DNA of 64,000 nucleotides, taken from assembly GCA_017647145.1 (NCBI GenBank), contig JAGCLD010000016.1, forward strand, positions 1 to 64,000. Direction: 5' to 3'. A program made the translations under genes and the position numbers. Shown piece after piece: positions 45,601 through 53,009 of this stretch; positions within the stretch are counted from its first letter, which is position 1, and every line of letters starts with the position of its first letter. Origin of the DNA: Paludibacteraceae bacterium (GTDB lineage Bacteria; Bacteroidota; Bacteroidia; Bacteroidales; Paludibacteraceae). Below the pieces are notes generated by a model. It had not been told where the DNA came from. It did not search any database and was given only the letters and a program-made list of their open reading frames with translations.

Positions 45601-48571
45601 CATTCCAATTACCTTCGGCAGGTTTCCATGTGACGGTGTGGGTATTAATGGTGAAAGTAGCCTTAATCTCGGCATCTTCAGTCAGCGTATACACATCGCC
45701 GGAAGTGAAAGGTACATCATTCACCGTCAGTGATGCGAGTGAATATCCTTCATTAGCCGTAGCAGTAATGGTCAACAGACATGTATGCGCCAAATCTCTG
45801 TCACCAGCAGTAAAGTCCTTAACCTCTGTTTCATCGTGATGGATGTATTGCACAGTGATTGTACCATTGGTTGGTTCAATAATCTTGGCATTCCACATCT
45901 TCATGCCCTCAGTGATATCGTAGTTGTAGAAGTCGCAGTTGTTGTTGTTATCATCACCACCCTTGGAGCGTAAAGTTGTAGGCGTAACTGTTACTGCTGC
46001 TAAAGTGACAGGAAGCGTTTCAAATGCTGTAGCTTGTGTAGCCGCCCAATCATCGCCAGTTTTTGTTTTATAAATAGAGTTGCCATCGGACCAACAACCA
46101 TTATTAGCAATATGCCAAACATCGAAGTTATCATATTTGCCTGTTGTTACCTTATAAAGATTAGCAGTACCAGGCACCAATGTCATCGCATGTTTGCTAT
46201 TATGATCACTATGTCCGATACGGTAATAGATTTTGTTTTTACCATCTGCGTTATTTGAATTTGTCCAGTTGAGCACATTATTATCCAAATAAATCACTTT
46301 ACCGGCAGCTTGATGAGCAGAAGGATAAATTATAGATACTTTGAGTTTTGTCAGATCGGAATAGTTGACATTAAACACATAGGTACCAAACTTTGTAGTT
46401 TTTAAACCGCAATATGCATCTGCGTTCATTTCCACATCTGTGCACCATTCGCTATGAATATCTCCGTTGAAGCCGTACCAGTTGCCGCAACCATCAGTGA
46501 TTTTGAAATAGTAAGTGTAGTTTGCATTTTGAAATTCAATATTGATAGTAGCCGTGGTGCCCTCCCCTTTCTTCAATGGCGCATTAAAAACATCCGATTT
46601 ATTGTCATAGTACACATACAATTGTAGGCACTTCACATCATAGTCAGCAATTGCGTCGCAATATACTTCAGAGGAAACAACACATCTGTAGTTGCCCGCA
46701 TCTGCAATTGTAGCTGCATCCTTGGTATAAGTGGTTGTGGTTGCGCCTGCTATATCAGTCCAATCTGAGCCAACTAATTTCTGCCATTGATAAGTGTAAG
46801 GTACTGCGTCAGCAGGAGGAGTAACGGTTAGAGTGATAGTTTCACCAGGGAAGAAATGGTATGTACCACTGATTGACGCAAAACCTTCTAATGACATACA
46901 AGCATCACAATCAGTGCGGTATCCCGTCAGGGCTTTTTCGGTCCAATGGGCAGTAACAGTTTGATTACCAGTAGTACCTTTGGCAATAGATGCAGGATCC
47001 CAACCAGTGAAGTTGTAACCCTTTGGTAAATTGGTAAGAGCTGCGAATGTTATTTCATCCTCAATAGTGTAAGTTGTTGGGTTCGCATTAGCTGCATCTT
47101 TTGTATCGTTGTATGTGATGGTATATTCGATTGGTTCCCACTTTGCATAGAGATTGATAGCCGTGCTGTTGAGACCTGTAAGCGTTTGTTTGTCAGTATA
47201 CATTGCATTACCATTGGCTGAAGTTGCCCAACCAGCGAAATTGTAACCCGTGCGAGTGAATGGACATGCAGGAAGGGTGTAACTAGTCTCTTCTGTGGTA
47301 TATTCTTTAACCTCATTTGGAGTACCGCCATTAGGGTTCAAAGTAATGGTAGATTCGGTGGTACATGAGGGAGAGGTTGTGTAATAAACGGAATTTCCTC
47401 CTGAATATGTCACAGAAAGATAATTTAAATATAATCGGCTATTTTTATCTGTGCCTTTACATGTAAATAGAACACTTGATGCTTCAATCTCGCTTAAAGT
47501 AAATTTACCATTCGCTGCAATTGACTGATCAGAACTTTCTGTACCTCCATCAATTTTGTATGAAACAGATGTTTTCATAGCAGATCCAATAGTGATACTA
47601 GTTAGTGTCTTATCATTGTTACCAGTAATAGTTAGTGTTCCTCCGTTTTGGTAAATGCGGATTTGGTTATCATTAACCGCAGGAGCAGTACCAGCAGATC
47701 CTTTAGCGGCTTCATAACTAACATTTGCATCATTGTTTACATTTCCACTGACGGCACTAAACGAAGACATCGCAACCGTAGTACTTCCGCCAACACCTTC
47801 ATCGGTATGACTATAGACTGCATAATAAGGACCAGCACCATCAACTGTAGTTACTAAATCCATTACTGCGGTATTATTTTGGGCGGGACGCTGAGTTTTA
47901 CTCCATCCTTCAAACACCCACTCGGGCGAACAACCTCCTTGATCTCCCGTGCCGTCTATATCATCCAATGCTGTACCTTCTTCAACATCATTAATAGTTT
48001 CTGTTACACCATTACGACTAAGGGTAACATTGTAAGTTTGAGCTGCAGCTTTAGTATAAGTAATAACAATCTGAGTAATTCTGACTTGAGGATTACTATT
48101 AGTATTATTCGTTGAAACCAATGATACGCTGTTTCCTTCCGTCAATGTACCAGACCAAGTCTTGGATGAATAGGAGCCCGTACCTGTTTTTATCGCAAGA
48201 ACACCTGAATTTTCAGATGTATGAGTAAAAACTATTTTGCTTATTGTGATGCCTTTTTTAGGGGTAAATGAAATCGTACCACCATTGGTCGCACTCTTTA
48301 CACCATATATGCGCAAACCACCAGAAGTATAATAGGTCGGGGCTGTTCCTGCGCTGTTTTTTGCTAACGATATTGTTGCTGATGTCGCGGTAATTGATGA
48401 TTGTACAGTTGCATTACTCCATCCAAAATCAGACAATGTAATGGTCTCTGTCTCTCCCCACGCATTTGCACTGACCATCAGTGTTAGTAACATAACAAGC
48501 ATAAGGCGGAGGGATGCCAAGTTAGTTTTTGCGAAATTGTTATATATAGTATGTAAAGTTTTCATAATCAT
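39602..48571 (-). CDS. Giant InlB-repeat surface protein with T9SS sorting domain
   Basis: 2989 residues. A signal peptide ends near residue 39 (VSANAWG). At least six InlB B-repeats (Listeria-Bacteroides repeat, Flg_new) follow, seen by GYNFAGWAT/LYAKW (about 455-485), GYNFTGWDP/TAHW (about 520), GYEFVEWTP/FTAQW (about 1025), GYNFTGWSD/FYASW (about 1357), GYKFTGWFT/YYAHW (about 1427) and GYIFEGWTE/YYAVW (about 1504). An Ig-like domain lies near 550-630, a choice-of-anchor-J-like domain near 1555-1695 (IFYESFDD), a lamin-tail-like domain near 2087-2200 (AIYNGTGAPIDLSGYEI), and a type A T9SS sorting domain in the last 70 residues (VWVYDAVGKLLVNE, GVYFVRVKSQQ). It should cross the outer membrane by the type IX system and be attached to the cell surface. 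Probable adhesin or matrix protein. Confidence 0.88.
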   Translation of the reverse strand: MIMKTLHTIYNNFAKTNLASLRLMLVMLLTLMVSANAWGETETITLSDFGWSNATVQSSITATSATISLAKNSAGTAPTYYTSGGLRIYGVKSATNGGTISFTPKKGITISKIVFTHTSENSGVLAIKTGTGSYSSKTWSGTLTEGNSVSLVSTNNTNSNPQVRITQIVITYTKAAAQTYNVTLSRNGVTETINDVEEGTALDDIDGTGDQGGCSPEWVFEGWSKTQRPAQNNTAVMDLVTTVDGAGPYYAVYSHTDEGVGGSTTVAMSSFSAVSGNVNNDANVSYEAAKGSAGTAPAVNDNQIRIYQNGGTLTITGNNDKTLTSITIGSAMKTSVSYKIDGGTESSDQSIAANGKFTLSEIEASSVLFTCKGTDKNSRLYLNYLSVTYSGGNSVYYTTSPSCTTESTITLNPNGGTPNEVKEYTTEETSYTLPACPFTRTGYNFAGWATSANGNAMYTDKQTLTGLNSTAINLYAKWEPIEYTITYNDTKDAANANPTTYTIEDEITFAALTNLPKGYNFTGWDPASIAKGTTGNQTVTAHWTEKALTGYRTDCDACMSLEGFASISGTYHFFPGETITLTVTPPADAVPYTYQWQKLVGSDWTDIAGATTTTYTKDAATIADAGNYRCVVSSEVYCDAIADYDVKCLQLYVYYDNKSDVFNAPLKKGEGTTATINIEFQNANYTYYFKITDGCGNWYGFNGDIHSEWCTDVEMNADAYCGLKTTKFGTYVFNVNYSDLTKLKVSIIYPSAHQAAGKVIYLDNNVLNWTNSNNADGKNKIYYRIGHSDHNSKHAMTLVPGTANLYKVTTGKYDNFDVWHIANNGCWSDGNSIYKTKTGDDWAATQATAFETLPVTLAAVTVTPTTLRSKGGDDNNNNCDFYNYDITEGMKMWNAKIIEPTNGTITVQYIHHDETEVKDFTAGDRDLAHTCLLTITATANEGYSLASLTVNDVPFTSGDVYTLTEDAEIKATFTINTHTVTWKPAEGNWNGNAGNIVKTYEYGELIEAPEKPVRNGYEFVEWTPKYTSGMTMPDEDVVFTAQWRALPTYTVTWMVNGEPITPTGDNMFTTEITSGNSIQALPDVPAAPAGCSTKVFVGWTTEVIDTETDTPPSKLCKVLADFPPVTANVTYHAVWADEIPGSGSGAKVGTVLWAEKFNHFETKKPSDAGIGAGTTIYGEASITYNQSNNNTKAYNENYAKGESPELLLSKENGSWYIYNVPVAGAQEMSLSFKSNKTTFSVSVSPNNDIKVSGSNCEWLLTNSNVSLENCTITIKNTSNSANARIDDVLLEVTVAGTLSSTTYTAYTTLCDNTKATVNYDLNGGTGAICESQKVTKGVEFTLCNQTPTKTGYNFTGWSDGTKTYAAGATVTVDDNTTFYASWTAKNITITWDQNYTDCPEATTSNYIYDGEEIAMPTDPTRAGYKFTGWFTAPTDGTQVTEVGETNKPTADVTYYAHWAELYTVTFMASGQVYVVQEDKYLSGANLELPDAPSAANYACDGYIFEGWTETEKATEDATKPTLISTPAITNDVTYYAVWKKATTSGAGETIFYESFDDTEGTGGNDGKWSGSIATSDAYVDNDGWDGDNFFGAYKCMKLGSGSKKGYVITPALTNLSGNATLSFKAAAWNASGEKTTLVLSIEGGGSLSQTSVTLTKGAWKDYEVTITGGTSSTRITFAGFQASDSRFFLDEVKVATSGSYNYTTSPSCGPTIVAKEGMWVTSSNAQSVKVNVPIAVKSFANNATITGTCANENFVVTQLDNVGNGEHNVVVTYTPNAFDTKEDATITLTAKNGDETLTTTTFTLNGRSLPETFAVVVDKASTYYALPANMPEAGVYPGFNVSLNGDKSAVVAAPKTHLYALKAVHKDRFGVNGTAVRFVGNNGACLWASDATNNTSIRNWASADSSDDQYEWNIYTEDGEIYTIACTAVTEDNRRLRMYGSNFGMYKSGADVFRFLEVECTEQPTNVMVSAARVTATIAWTNVAACKVDVYLKSNSTLVKSVASTASPVLIDGLAETTEYTFTITPVDAAECALSGEFKTTGPDIDIVEWMTDGIIIQVDKDENVNPKVVIKGEVEHNTGSGVMATELFFSKYFEAHGENKLLAIYNGTGAPIDLSGYEIKSENGALDLSQFGQTKGTVAPNEEIILVYYDVTDSNEDDIPDHSAEPCAQEQEGYEKWHKLANKSVLAFSGRGSIGLYKDDVLIDVIGSTYSNDGSLTKIGKSSECGDEDVRLYVEGISVNDQSSFFCFNGDNIKTDEVETDYAISTNRCLLIRKNTVTSGENAVTNNKAEAGAACGDLSSTFVTLCSEWAGFRIGSGNSNDEEVKEATCDGLGYVGGFDYNKYYREFETLDDSKTLDQFNYKPEENLYKLTIDNVAQYSCLNIQVQINDPVNGTVLTEQTAQVPILVTAANTTTDALFSNIINGDLDASKTRCSTCDVVVLNGATLTKAEAATPNDVNQVRNVYVYPGGQLIVPETGNDYKVNSVSFRRVEDAVANAQLSSNLNITASSDKPVYVDVRVNAENWHWFTLPYDCDIEDVTWVDGTPAKYGVDWFLSTYDGEKRAATQSGGCWAEFHGTTLKAGVGYIVGIAGHPTKSKVKYELRFPMSKEVLAQEVAGTDKTVPVYAWGVDEDMRPTHKGWNLVGNPYLNYYQKDKLNTFNGLRLGGEYVLNTSTGYWEDSGEWNGVTQNCPYVVVPVDGGWSAYNQVLVSETDLLPFTSYFVQVGNPETENNGEKKDVMFDGDNRGRASIARRAPSSVNEPDEPVIVGVSLTNAKGESDKTSLVIDNKYTDDYEMNADFFKWFGDYYRYYTKPVLYTIGADKQQRAFNAINEEQAAQPISMGTYTAQNGEYTFSLDRRSDLSRVKEVWLHDATESAYINLMQEDYSFSTGKTDGSGRFTLAVTLHPKAPTDITEGRDGHSYVTSHQRMLYVNNLPQQAQVWVYDAVGKLLVNETTTAYQRAYHLGQAGVYFVRVKSQQRTETLQAVVE

Positions 48572-48608
48572 TTCTTTCTTTTAATTGGTTAATACTATTT
48601 ATTTCGCA

Positions 48609-49826
48609 TTAATTTTCATAATCCGCAAAGACGGCGTAGAAGGTAGTTTCGCCTGTAATTACAGGAAGATTTTCTGTCGTATAAATCGTCAATGTAGATG
48701 CATCTTTCAATTGTCCTTCAATAGGAGCAGTTACCCAACCCACAAACTTATCACCGCAGATTTGTCCAGGCTCCAATGTAGGTAGTACAGGCGTCGATCC
48801 ATGAACTACACCTCCTGTTTGCTTTACAATACCATCAACCACCCATGTAATGACATAAGATTTTGTTGTCCACTGCGCGTAGAGAGTAGTGTTGGAAGTT
48901 ATGTTCCATGTTCTTGCACTGGTACCGTCAGCTTTGTAGTATTGTGTGCCACCTGAGGTTGCATCAAAATAGCCGTTGAAGGTGTAGCCATCACGAGTAG
49001 GCATCGTTGCCGCAGGCATCGCTTGTCCATAAGTGGCAGTTACAGAAGATGTGCCGCCTGTTCCAGATTGGCTATTGAGGGTGACGGTGTATTGGTTGGC
49101 ATTGAAGGAAGCAGTAACGGTTCCCACAGAACGCGCTTTAACTGTTGCTGCAGATGCGGAATTCGCATTACTTAGTGTGATATCGCCAGTAGTAACTGCC
49201 CAGTTTAGAAATGAATAACCAGCATTCGGAGTTGCTTTAGGGAGGGTTACAGCATCAATATTTCCAGCTGTTACACTTGAGCTAGCGACTGTTCCTCCTG
49301 TTCCCGCTTTTACAGTAACAGTGTAAGTTGGGTTATATGTGAATGTTATTTTGTAATTGCTGCTATTGTTTGAATACCACACATTACATTCTCCTTCTCC
49401 GTTAGAGAACCATATCTCTAATGTGTAATTGCCACCGACTAATCCTGAAAGCACATTTTCATCCATACTCTCGGTTTGAAAATGCTTGGTACTAGCATTC
49501 CAATCATTTGGGTTGAGAATGTTATAATTTTTAGTTACACCATTCACTCGATAGTACATCCTTGTATTTTGACATACATTACCATTGGCAATTTCAGCCC
49601 AAAAGCCTTTGAGATAAAAACTACTGATTGTACCCAATTGGAGAGTAGTCGAACTTACGCTCCACCATTGATCACCACTCTTGGTATTAACATAGTATTT
49701 TATTCCTGCACCAGTAAAATTTGTTCCCCACACTTGTCCTATTCCCATGGTGAGGAGTATTGTTAATACCATAGCAAGGCGTTTGCCTAAAGCGGTTAAT
49801 TGATTAAAAGTAGTAGATTGTTTCAT
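48609..49826 (-). CDS. InlB-repeat exported protein, short paralogue
   Basis: 405 residues. The signal peptide (LTILLTMGIGQVWG) is followed by a ~150-residue beta domain and three repeats of the InlB type: GYSFLNWAV (about 215), GYTFNGYFD/LYAQW (about 280-320), and the Cys-containing variant CGDKFVGWVTAP ending FYAVFADYEN. The stop follows directly after this repeat. Unlike the giant protein 37 nt downstream, it has no T9SS sorting domain, anchor or other C-terminal tail. Either it is a truncated duplicate or it is secreted in free form. The terminal repeat type also occurs inside the giant protein, supporting common origin. Confidence 0.78.
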   Translation of the reverse strand: MKQSTTFNQLTALGKRLAMVLTILLTMGIGQVWGTNFTGAGIKYYVNTKSGDQWWSVSSTTLQLGTISSFYLKGFWAEIANGNVCQNTRMYYRVNGVTKNYNILNPNDWNASTKHFQTESMDENVLSGLVGGNYTLEIWFSNGEGECNVWYSNNSSNYKITFTYNPTYTVTVKAGTGGTVASSSVTAGNIDAVTLPKATPNAGYSFLNWAVTTGDITLSNANSASAATVKARSVGTVTASFNANQYTVTLNSQSGTGGTSSVTATYGQAMPAATMPTRDGYTFNGYFDATSGGTQYYKADGTSARTWNITSNTTLYAQWTTKSYVITWVVDGIVKQTGGVVHGSTPVLPTLEPGQICGDKFVGWVTAPIEGQLKDASTLTIYTTENLPVITGETTFYAVFADYEN

Positions 49827-50218
49827 AATCTGTATATTTTTAGTTTCTTATTTCATTTTCCTCTGACATAATATGCCTTACTTGTTGGTTAGTGTTCTCG
49901 GCGAGGTAAGGCCGAGAGCTAAACAGTTGGGGGCGTTTTATTAGTTCTTTGGCCTTCACATCTATTACTAATTCATCACACGAAAAATCTGCCCGTCCTA
50001 TTCATAAATAGCCATTGCCTAAGAACATTTTTGCTATCGAGAAGGCATTCCTACTTCGCGTTCCCCGAACGCAAAGTGATTTTTGAAATGCTGACATAAT
50101 TGGGAGATTAGACCACTAACGCTGTTAGAAAGGTTAGGTAATAATAGAAACGAAATAGAGTCATATGACCCTATTTCATTTGGATGGTACAAAAAAGTTT
50201 GTTACTGTGGTATCGCGT
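49827..50218. other. Intergenic region with leader hairpin
   Basis: No gene. On either strand TCTCGGC (49896-49902) and GCCGAGA (49911-49917) form a 7-bp hairpin, which would lie in the 5' leader of the short InlB-repeat gene. A minus-strand CACTTTGC near 50080 is only a weak promoter candidate. The rest shows nothing I can name. Confidence 0.4.
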
Positions 50219-51367
50219 TTATCTCATATTCTTGCGTAGCCACAGAGCAAAGACCGGGTCGGCAAATACAACCTTGCTTTTTGTTTGCGTATCAATCAAT
50301 TCTTTCTCAACAAGCGCACCTTTGACACGAGCGATATTGCTGTAAGCTCCCAATTGATATTGTTCACGGATATTCTCTTTGCCAAAATCGGCATCTACTC
50401 CATCAAGCATCGCGTAAAGGAAATTCAGTTGATAAGGTGTCAGTTGCTCTGTCTGCTGAATAAACAAAGCAGCATTTTCATTGATGAGGTCATTAATACC
50501 CCACTGCAATGTTTCTTCGGAAGCGACTTGCTTCGTATTGAGCAGTGTCAGCCAAGCCAGTTGCTGGACGTACGACGGATGCAACTGCACCGATGTGCAA
50601 ATCTGACAAGCAATGTCCTCTGGCAATTCTTTGCCCCATGAACGGAAGCCTTGTTGCAGATACGGAATCCACAAATCCTCTCTTATCGGTTCAAGCGGAA
50701 TAATGTCGCCGAACTTATAAAACGGATAACTGCTCTTGAGAAACATATTTTGCAACAAATGTTTTTTGCTACCAAACAAGCAGTAATTGACATGTTGCTG
50801 GTGCTGCCATACACTGCGCATGCGCTTCTGCACGGTCAAACTGTCTGCAAACTCGCCAATTTGCTGAAACTCATCAATGCACACAATCAAATGAATATTC
50901 TTTCGCTGCGCGATGATTTCCGGCAACTGCAACACCTCCTCCGGCGAGTGTGTACGGGGCGTAATGCCCAACGAAACGGAATACTCCTCCGACGATGGCA
51001 TGTTGTACGAAATCTTTGGTGTCAAACGCGTAAGAAACTCTACTGCTGTCTCTGTCCACTGCTCAAACTTGGAATTAGTTTGATGGAGAATAGACTCGGC
51101 AAAATGGTTATAGAACTCATATTCATTGCGACAGAAATAGGCATCAATATACACCACTTTGATATTGTCGCTTTGAATCTCAGCCATTGTTCGTTTGACC
51201 AGTGACGTCTTACCCCAACGGCGAGGAGCCATGAGTATGGTGTTGATGCCATGCGCAAAGTTGGCTGCCAAGCGTTGTTGCTCACGTTCTCTACCGATGA
51301 AGTGATTGTCGCCAATCACTTGACCAAAAACAAAGGGCTTTTGCAGTTCTTTTTGTGATGATTTCAT
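50219..51367 (-). CDS. AAA+ ATPase of the archaeal-type ATPase family
   Basis: 382 residues from MKSSQKELQKPFVFG (ATG at 51365-51367). The longer frame to 51469 is rejected because the promoter lies inside it. The N-terminus has FIGREREQQRL, then the Walker A loop MAPRRWGKTSLVKR (APRRWGKT) and the Walker B ICIDEFQQIGEF-like strand (LIVCIDEFQQ). A central GSKKHLLQNMF sensor-like segment and a C-terminal winged-helix-like part (about 320-382) follow. This matches PF01637-type ATPases, widespread in Bacteroidota and archaea. No toxin, nuclease or transposase partner is adjacent. Its role is unknown; DNA-related or defence functions have been suggested for relatives but are not shown here. Confidence 0.82.
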   Translation of the reverse strand: MKSSQKELQKPFVFGQVIGDNHFIGREREQQRLAANFAHGINTILMAPRRWGKTSLVKRTMAEIQSDNIKVVYIDAYFCRNEYEFYNHFAESILHQTNSKFEQWTETAVEFLTRLTPKISYNMPSSEEYSVSLGITPRTHSPEEVLQLPEIIAQRKNIHLIVCIDEFQQIGEFADSLTVQKRMRSVWQHQQHVNYCLFGSKKHLLQNMFLKSSYPFYKFGDIIPLEPIREDLWIPYLQQGFRSWGKELPEDIACQICTSVQLHPSYVQQLAWLTLLNTKQVASEETLQWGINDLINENAALFIQQTEQLTPYQLNFLYAMLDGVDADFGKENIREQYQLGAYSNIARVKGALVEKELIDTQTKSKVVFADPVFALWLRKNMR

Positions 51368-51392
51368 AGTACCTGTGTTTGAAAATTCGTTG

Positions 51393-51445
51393 CAAAGGTA
51401 CAACTTTTCTGGAATCACACAAACTTGTGTGACACAAACTTGTGT
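51393..51445 (-). promoter_or_regulatory. Promoter with tandem palindromic operator
   Basis: Minus-strand -7 box TACCTTTG (51393-51400) and -33 box TTTG (51420-51423), 19-nt spacer. Two copies of the palindrome ACACAAACTTGTGT occupy 51417-51430 and 51432-51445, one base apart. The -33 box lies inside the first copy, so a protein bound there would block RNA polymerase. This predicts repression; the regulator is not identified in the window. Confidence 0.8.
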
Positions 51446-51847
51446 TAATTCTATATTATTGAAAATCACCGATATGCATTGCGTATTTTTATAAAATATT
51501 TGTATTTATTCTAAAAAAAAACAAGCATTCACTGCACTTTTACCAAGCTGGGTGGGAAATTCGCCTAAAAGGTGTAAAATCCAATTATGTCAATACGTCA
51601 AAGATCACTCTCTTCAGTTGTAAGAAAAAAAAGTGACAACCTAAATCAGCAAATCACACTTCTTCACATCAGGGTATAGCAAGGGCTATACATCCTAATG
51701 AGTGCAAAGTTAATTAAGATATTTTATATAAGTATTATATAACTGTAAAAATATGTTGCTAAATATGTTTTTTATCTGTATGGATTCGTTTTACTGTTGT
51801 GACAAGGGGTTTCTGATTGGGGTCTATACCCTATCTTATTCCTTGCT

Positions 51848-51880
51848 AGTGGTCCCGGAGTGGTCCCGAGGTGGTCACGG
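51848..51880. repeat. 11-bp tandem repeat (3 copies)
   Basis: AGTGGTCCCGG (51848-51858), AGTGGTCCCGA (51859-51869), GGTGGTCACGG (51870-51880). GC-rich, unlike the other 11-bp arrays in the window. Confidence 0.8.
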
Positions 51881-51913
51881 GGAGGATAGGACGGTCGCGG
51901 GGCGAGCTGGAGG

Positions 51914-51969
51914 GATATGAGGATATGAGGTTATGAGGATGTGAGGTTATGAGGTTATGAGGATATGAG
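51914..51969. repeat. 8-bp tandem repeat (7 copies)
   Basis: Seven consecutive units of G(A/T)T(A/G)TGAG form, e.g. GATATGAG and GTTATGAG, ending 20 bp before the -33 box of the hemolysin III gene. Confidence 0.85.
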
Positions 51970-51989
51970 GATAGGGGCGAGGTGGGGGA

Positions 51990-52021
51990 TTTGGTTTAGT
52001 GGGGATTTGTGTGTACTTTTG
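51990..52021 (+). promoter_or_regulatory. Promoter of the hemolysin III gene
   Basis: TTTG (51990-51993), 20-nt spacer, TACTTTTG (52014-52021). The start codon at 52049 follows at about 22 nt from the predicted transcription start. Confidence 0.8.
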
Positions 52022-52048
52022 CATGCACTAACCCAAATTCAAAAAATC

Positions 52049-52696
52049 ATGCAAGTTCGCTATTCTCAATCGGAAGAATTCTGGAATGCCGGCACTCATA
52101 TCTTTGGCACTATTTGCGGTCTTATTGTCAGCGTGTGGCTCCTACATCTCGCTGCCGCTTGGCACTCTCTCTGGGCATACATCGGAGTGACTCTCTACGC
52201 CCTCGGCATGCTGGCATCTTATGCCACCTCCTCGCTCTACCACGCACTTGATGCTCACCACCCCGGCAAACAACGCTTGCGCAAATGGGACCACGCCGCC
52301 ATTTATTGGCATATTGCCGGAAGCTACTCTCCGCTTATGCTCACCGCCATGCGACAAGAAGGGGCATGGGGATGGTCATTATTTGCATTCGTGTGGGCAA
52401 GTGCTGCGCTGGGCACAGTCCTGAGCTTCACGCGACTAAAGGAACGTAATTATTTGGAAACATTCTGTTATGTCATGATGGGACTATCCATACTCGTGGC
52501 ATTCAAACCGCTGAGCAACACTGTTTCCCACGCAACCATTGCCTGGATTATTGGCGAGGGTGTGTGCTATATCTTTGGGGCTGTGCTGTACGCCTTTTTC
52601 AAACGTCCATACATGCACACCGTGTTCCACTTCTGCGTACTGGGCGGCTCGGCGTGCCACATCATGGCTGTGGTGAATGTGCTCACCCACAGCTGA
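52049..52696 (+). CDS. Hemolysin III (PAQR) family membrane protein
   Basis: 215 residues from MQVRYSQSEEFWNAGTHIFG; upstream ATGs lie before the promoter and are not used. Seven hydrophobic helices fit the hemolysin III/PAQR fold. The metal-site residues are present: SSLYHALDAHH (Ser/His), DHAAIYWHIAGSYSPL (Asp) and HTVFHFCVLGGSACHI (two His). Members are Zn-dependent integral membrane proteins, possibly ceramidase-like; the hemolysin name is historical. Single gene. Confidence 0.9.
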   Translation: MQVRYSQSEEFWNAGTHIFGTICGLIVSVWLLHLAAAWHSLWAYIGVTLYALGMLASYATSSLYHALDAHHPGKQRLRKWDHAAIYWHIAGSYSPLMLTAMRQEGAWGWSLFAFVWASAALGTVLSFTRLKERNYLETFCYVMMGLSILVAFKPLSNTVSHATIAWIIGEGVCYIFGAVLYAFFKRPYMHTVFHFCVLGGSACHIMAVVNVLTHS

Positions 52697-52771
52697 AAAT
52701 AGGAGAATTACATCCTTTGTAAGATTTTCCTTAAAACATGTTCCACAACATTATATTTTATTTAAGGAATA

Positions 52772-52804
52772 TTTGCAAATGTAAAAAATAAGGTATACCT
52801 TTGC
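52772..52804 (+). promoter_or_regulatory. Promoter of a putative small RNA
   Basis: TTTG (52772-52775), exactly 20 nt, TACCTTTG (52796-52803): a consensus promoter with no coding frame after it. Confidence 0.75.
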
Positions 52805-52809
52805 ACCAA

Positions 52810-52886
52810 TGTAAGATAAATTTTTCATAGTTAAGGTTTAGGTTAATGGCGGAAGGTTATTGTGAAATAGCCTTCCGTCTTTTTTA
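52810..52886 (+). ncRNA. Putative small RNA of about 75 nt
   Basis: A full promoter (52772-52804) and a strong intrinsic terminator frame about 75 nt without an open reading frame. The terminator stem is GGCGGAAGG (52848-52856) with CCTTCCGTC, extended inward by TTAT/ATAG, then TTTTTTA. The 5' part (AATGTAAGATAAATTTTTCATAG) is A/U-rich and mostly unstructured. There is no similarity that I recognise to known RNA families. Exact ends are estimates. Confidence 0.6.
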
Positions 52887-52917
52887 TCCCCCATCCCTTC
52901 CTGCCGGATAGTTTAGA

Positions 52918-53009
52918 GGACGCTGCGCTACAGGACAGTCATAGACCTACAGGAGGCTTTGCTGTAGAACGTTCGTTACACTCACTGTAGGACGGCTTCG
53001 CCTGCAGAC
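52918..53009 (+). repeat. Modular mini-hairpin array C
   Basis: Five modules of 15, 19, 15, 23 and 17 nt joined by TACAGGA, TGTAGAA and TGTAGGAC linkers: GGACGCTGCGCTACA, GGACAGTCATAGACCTACA, GGAGGCTTTGCTGTA, then a 23-nt unit with GTTCGTTACACTCAC, then GGACGGCTTCGCCTGCA. It begins about 30 nt after the small-RNA terminator. Confidence 0.75.

Larger units (their letters stand above)
51470..51989. repeat. Intergenic region with tandem arrays
   Basis: No gene. From 51590 to 51840 nothing can be named. Then come an 11-bp array (51848-51880) and an 8-bp array (51914-51969) that end just upstream of the hemolysin III gene promoter. Confidence 0.5.

Noticed and set aside
39612-48115. Many plus-strand frames of 60-140 codons opposite the giant gene
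   Set aside because: They are antisense to a repetitive coding sequence with biased codons, have no promoters or known domains, and encode low-complexity products.
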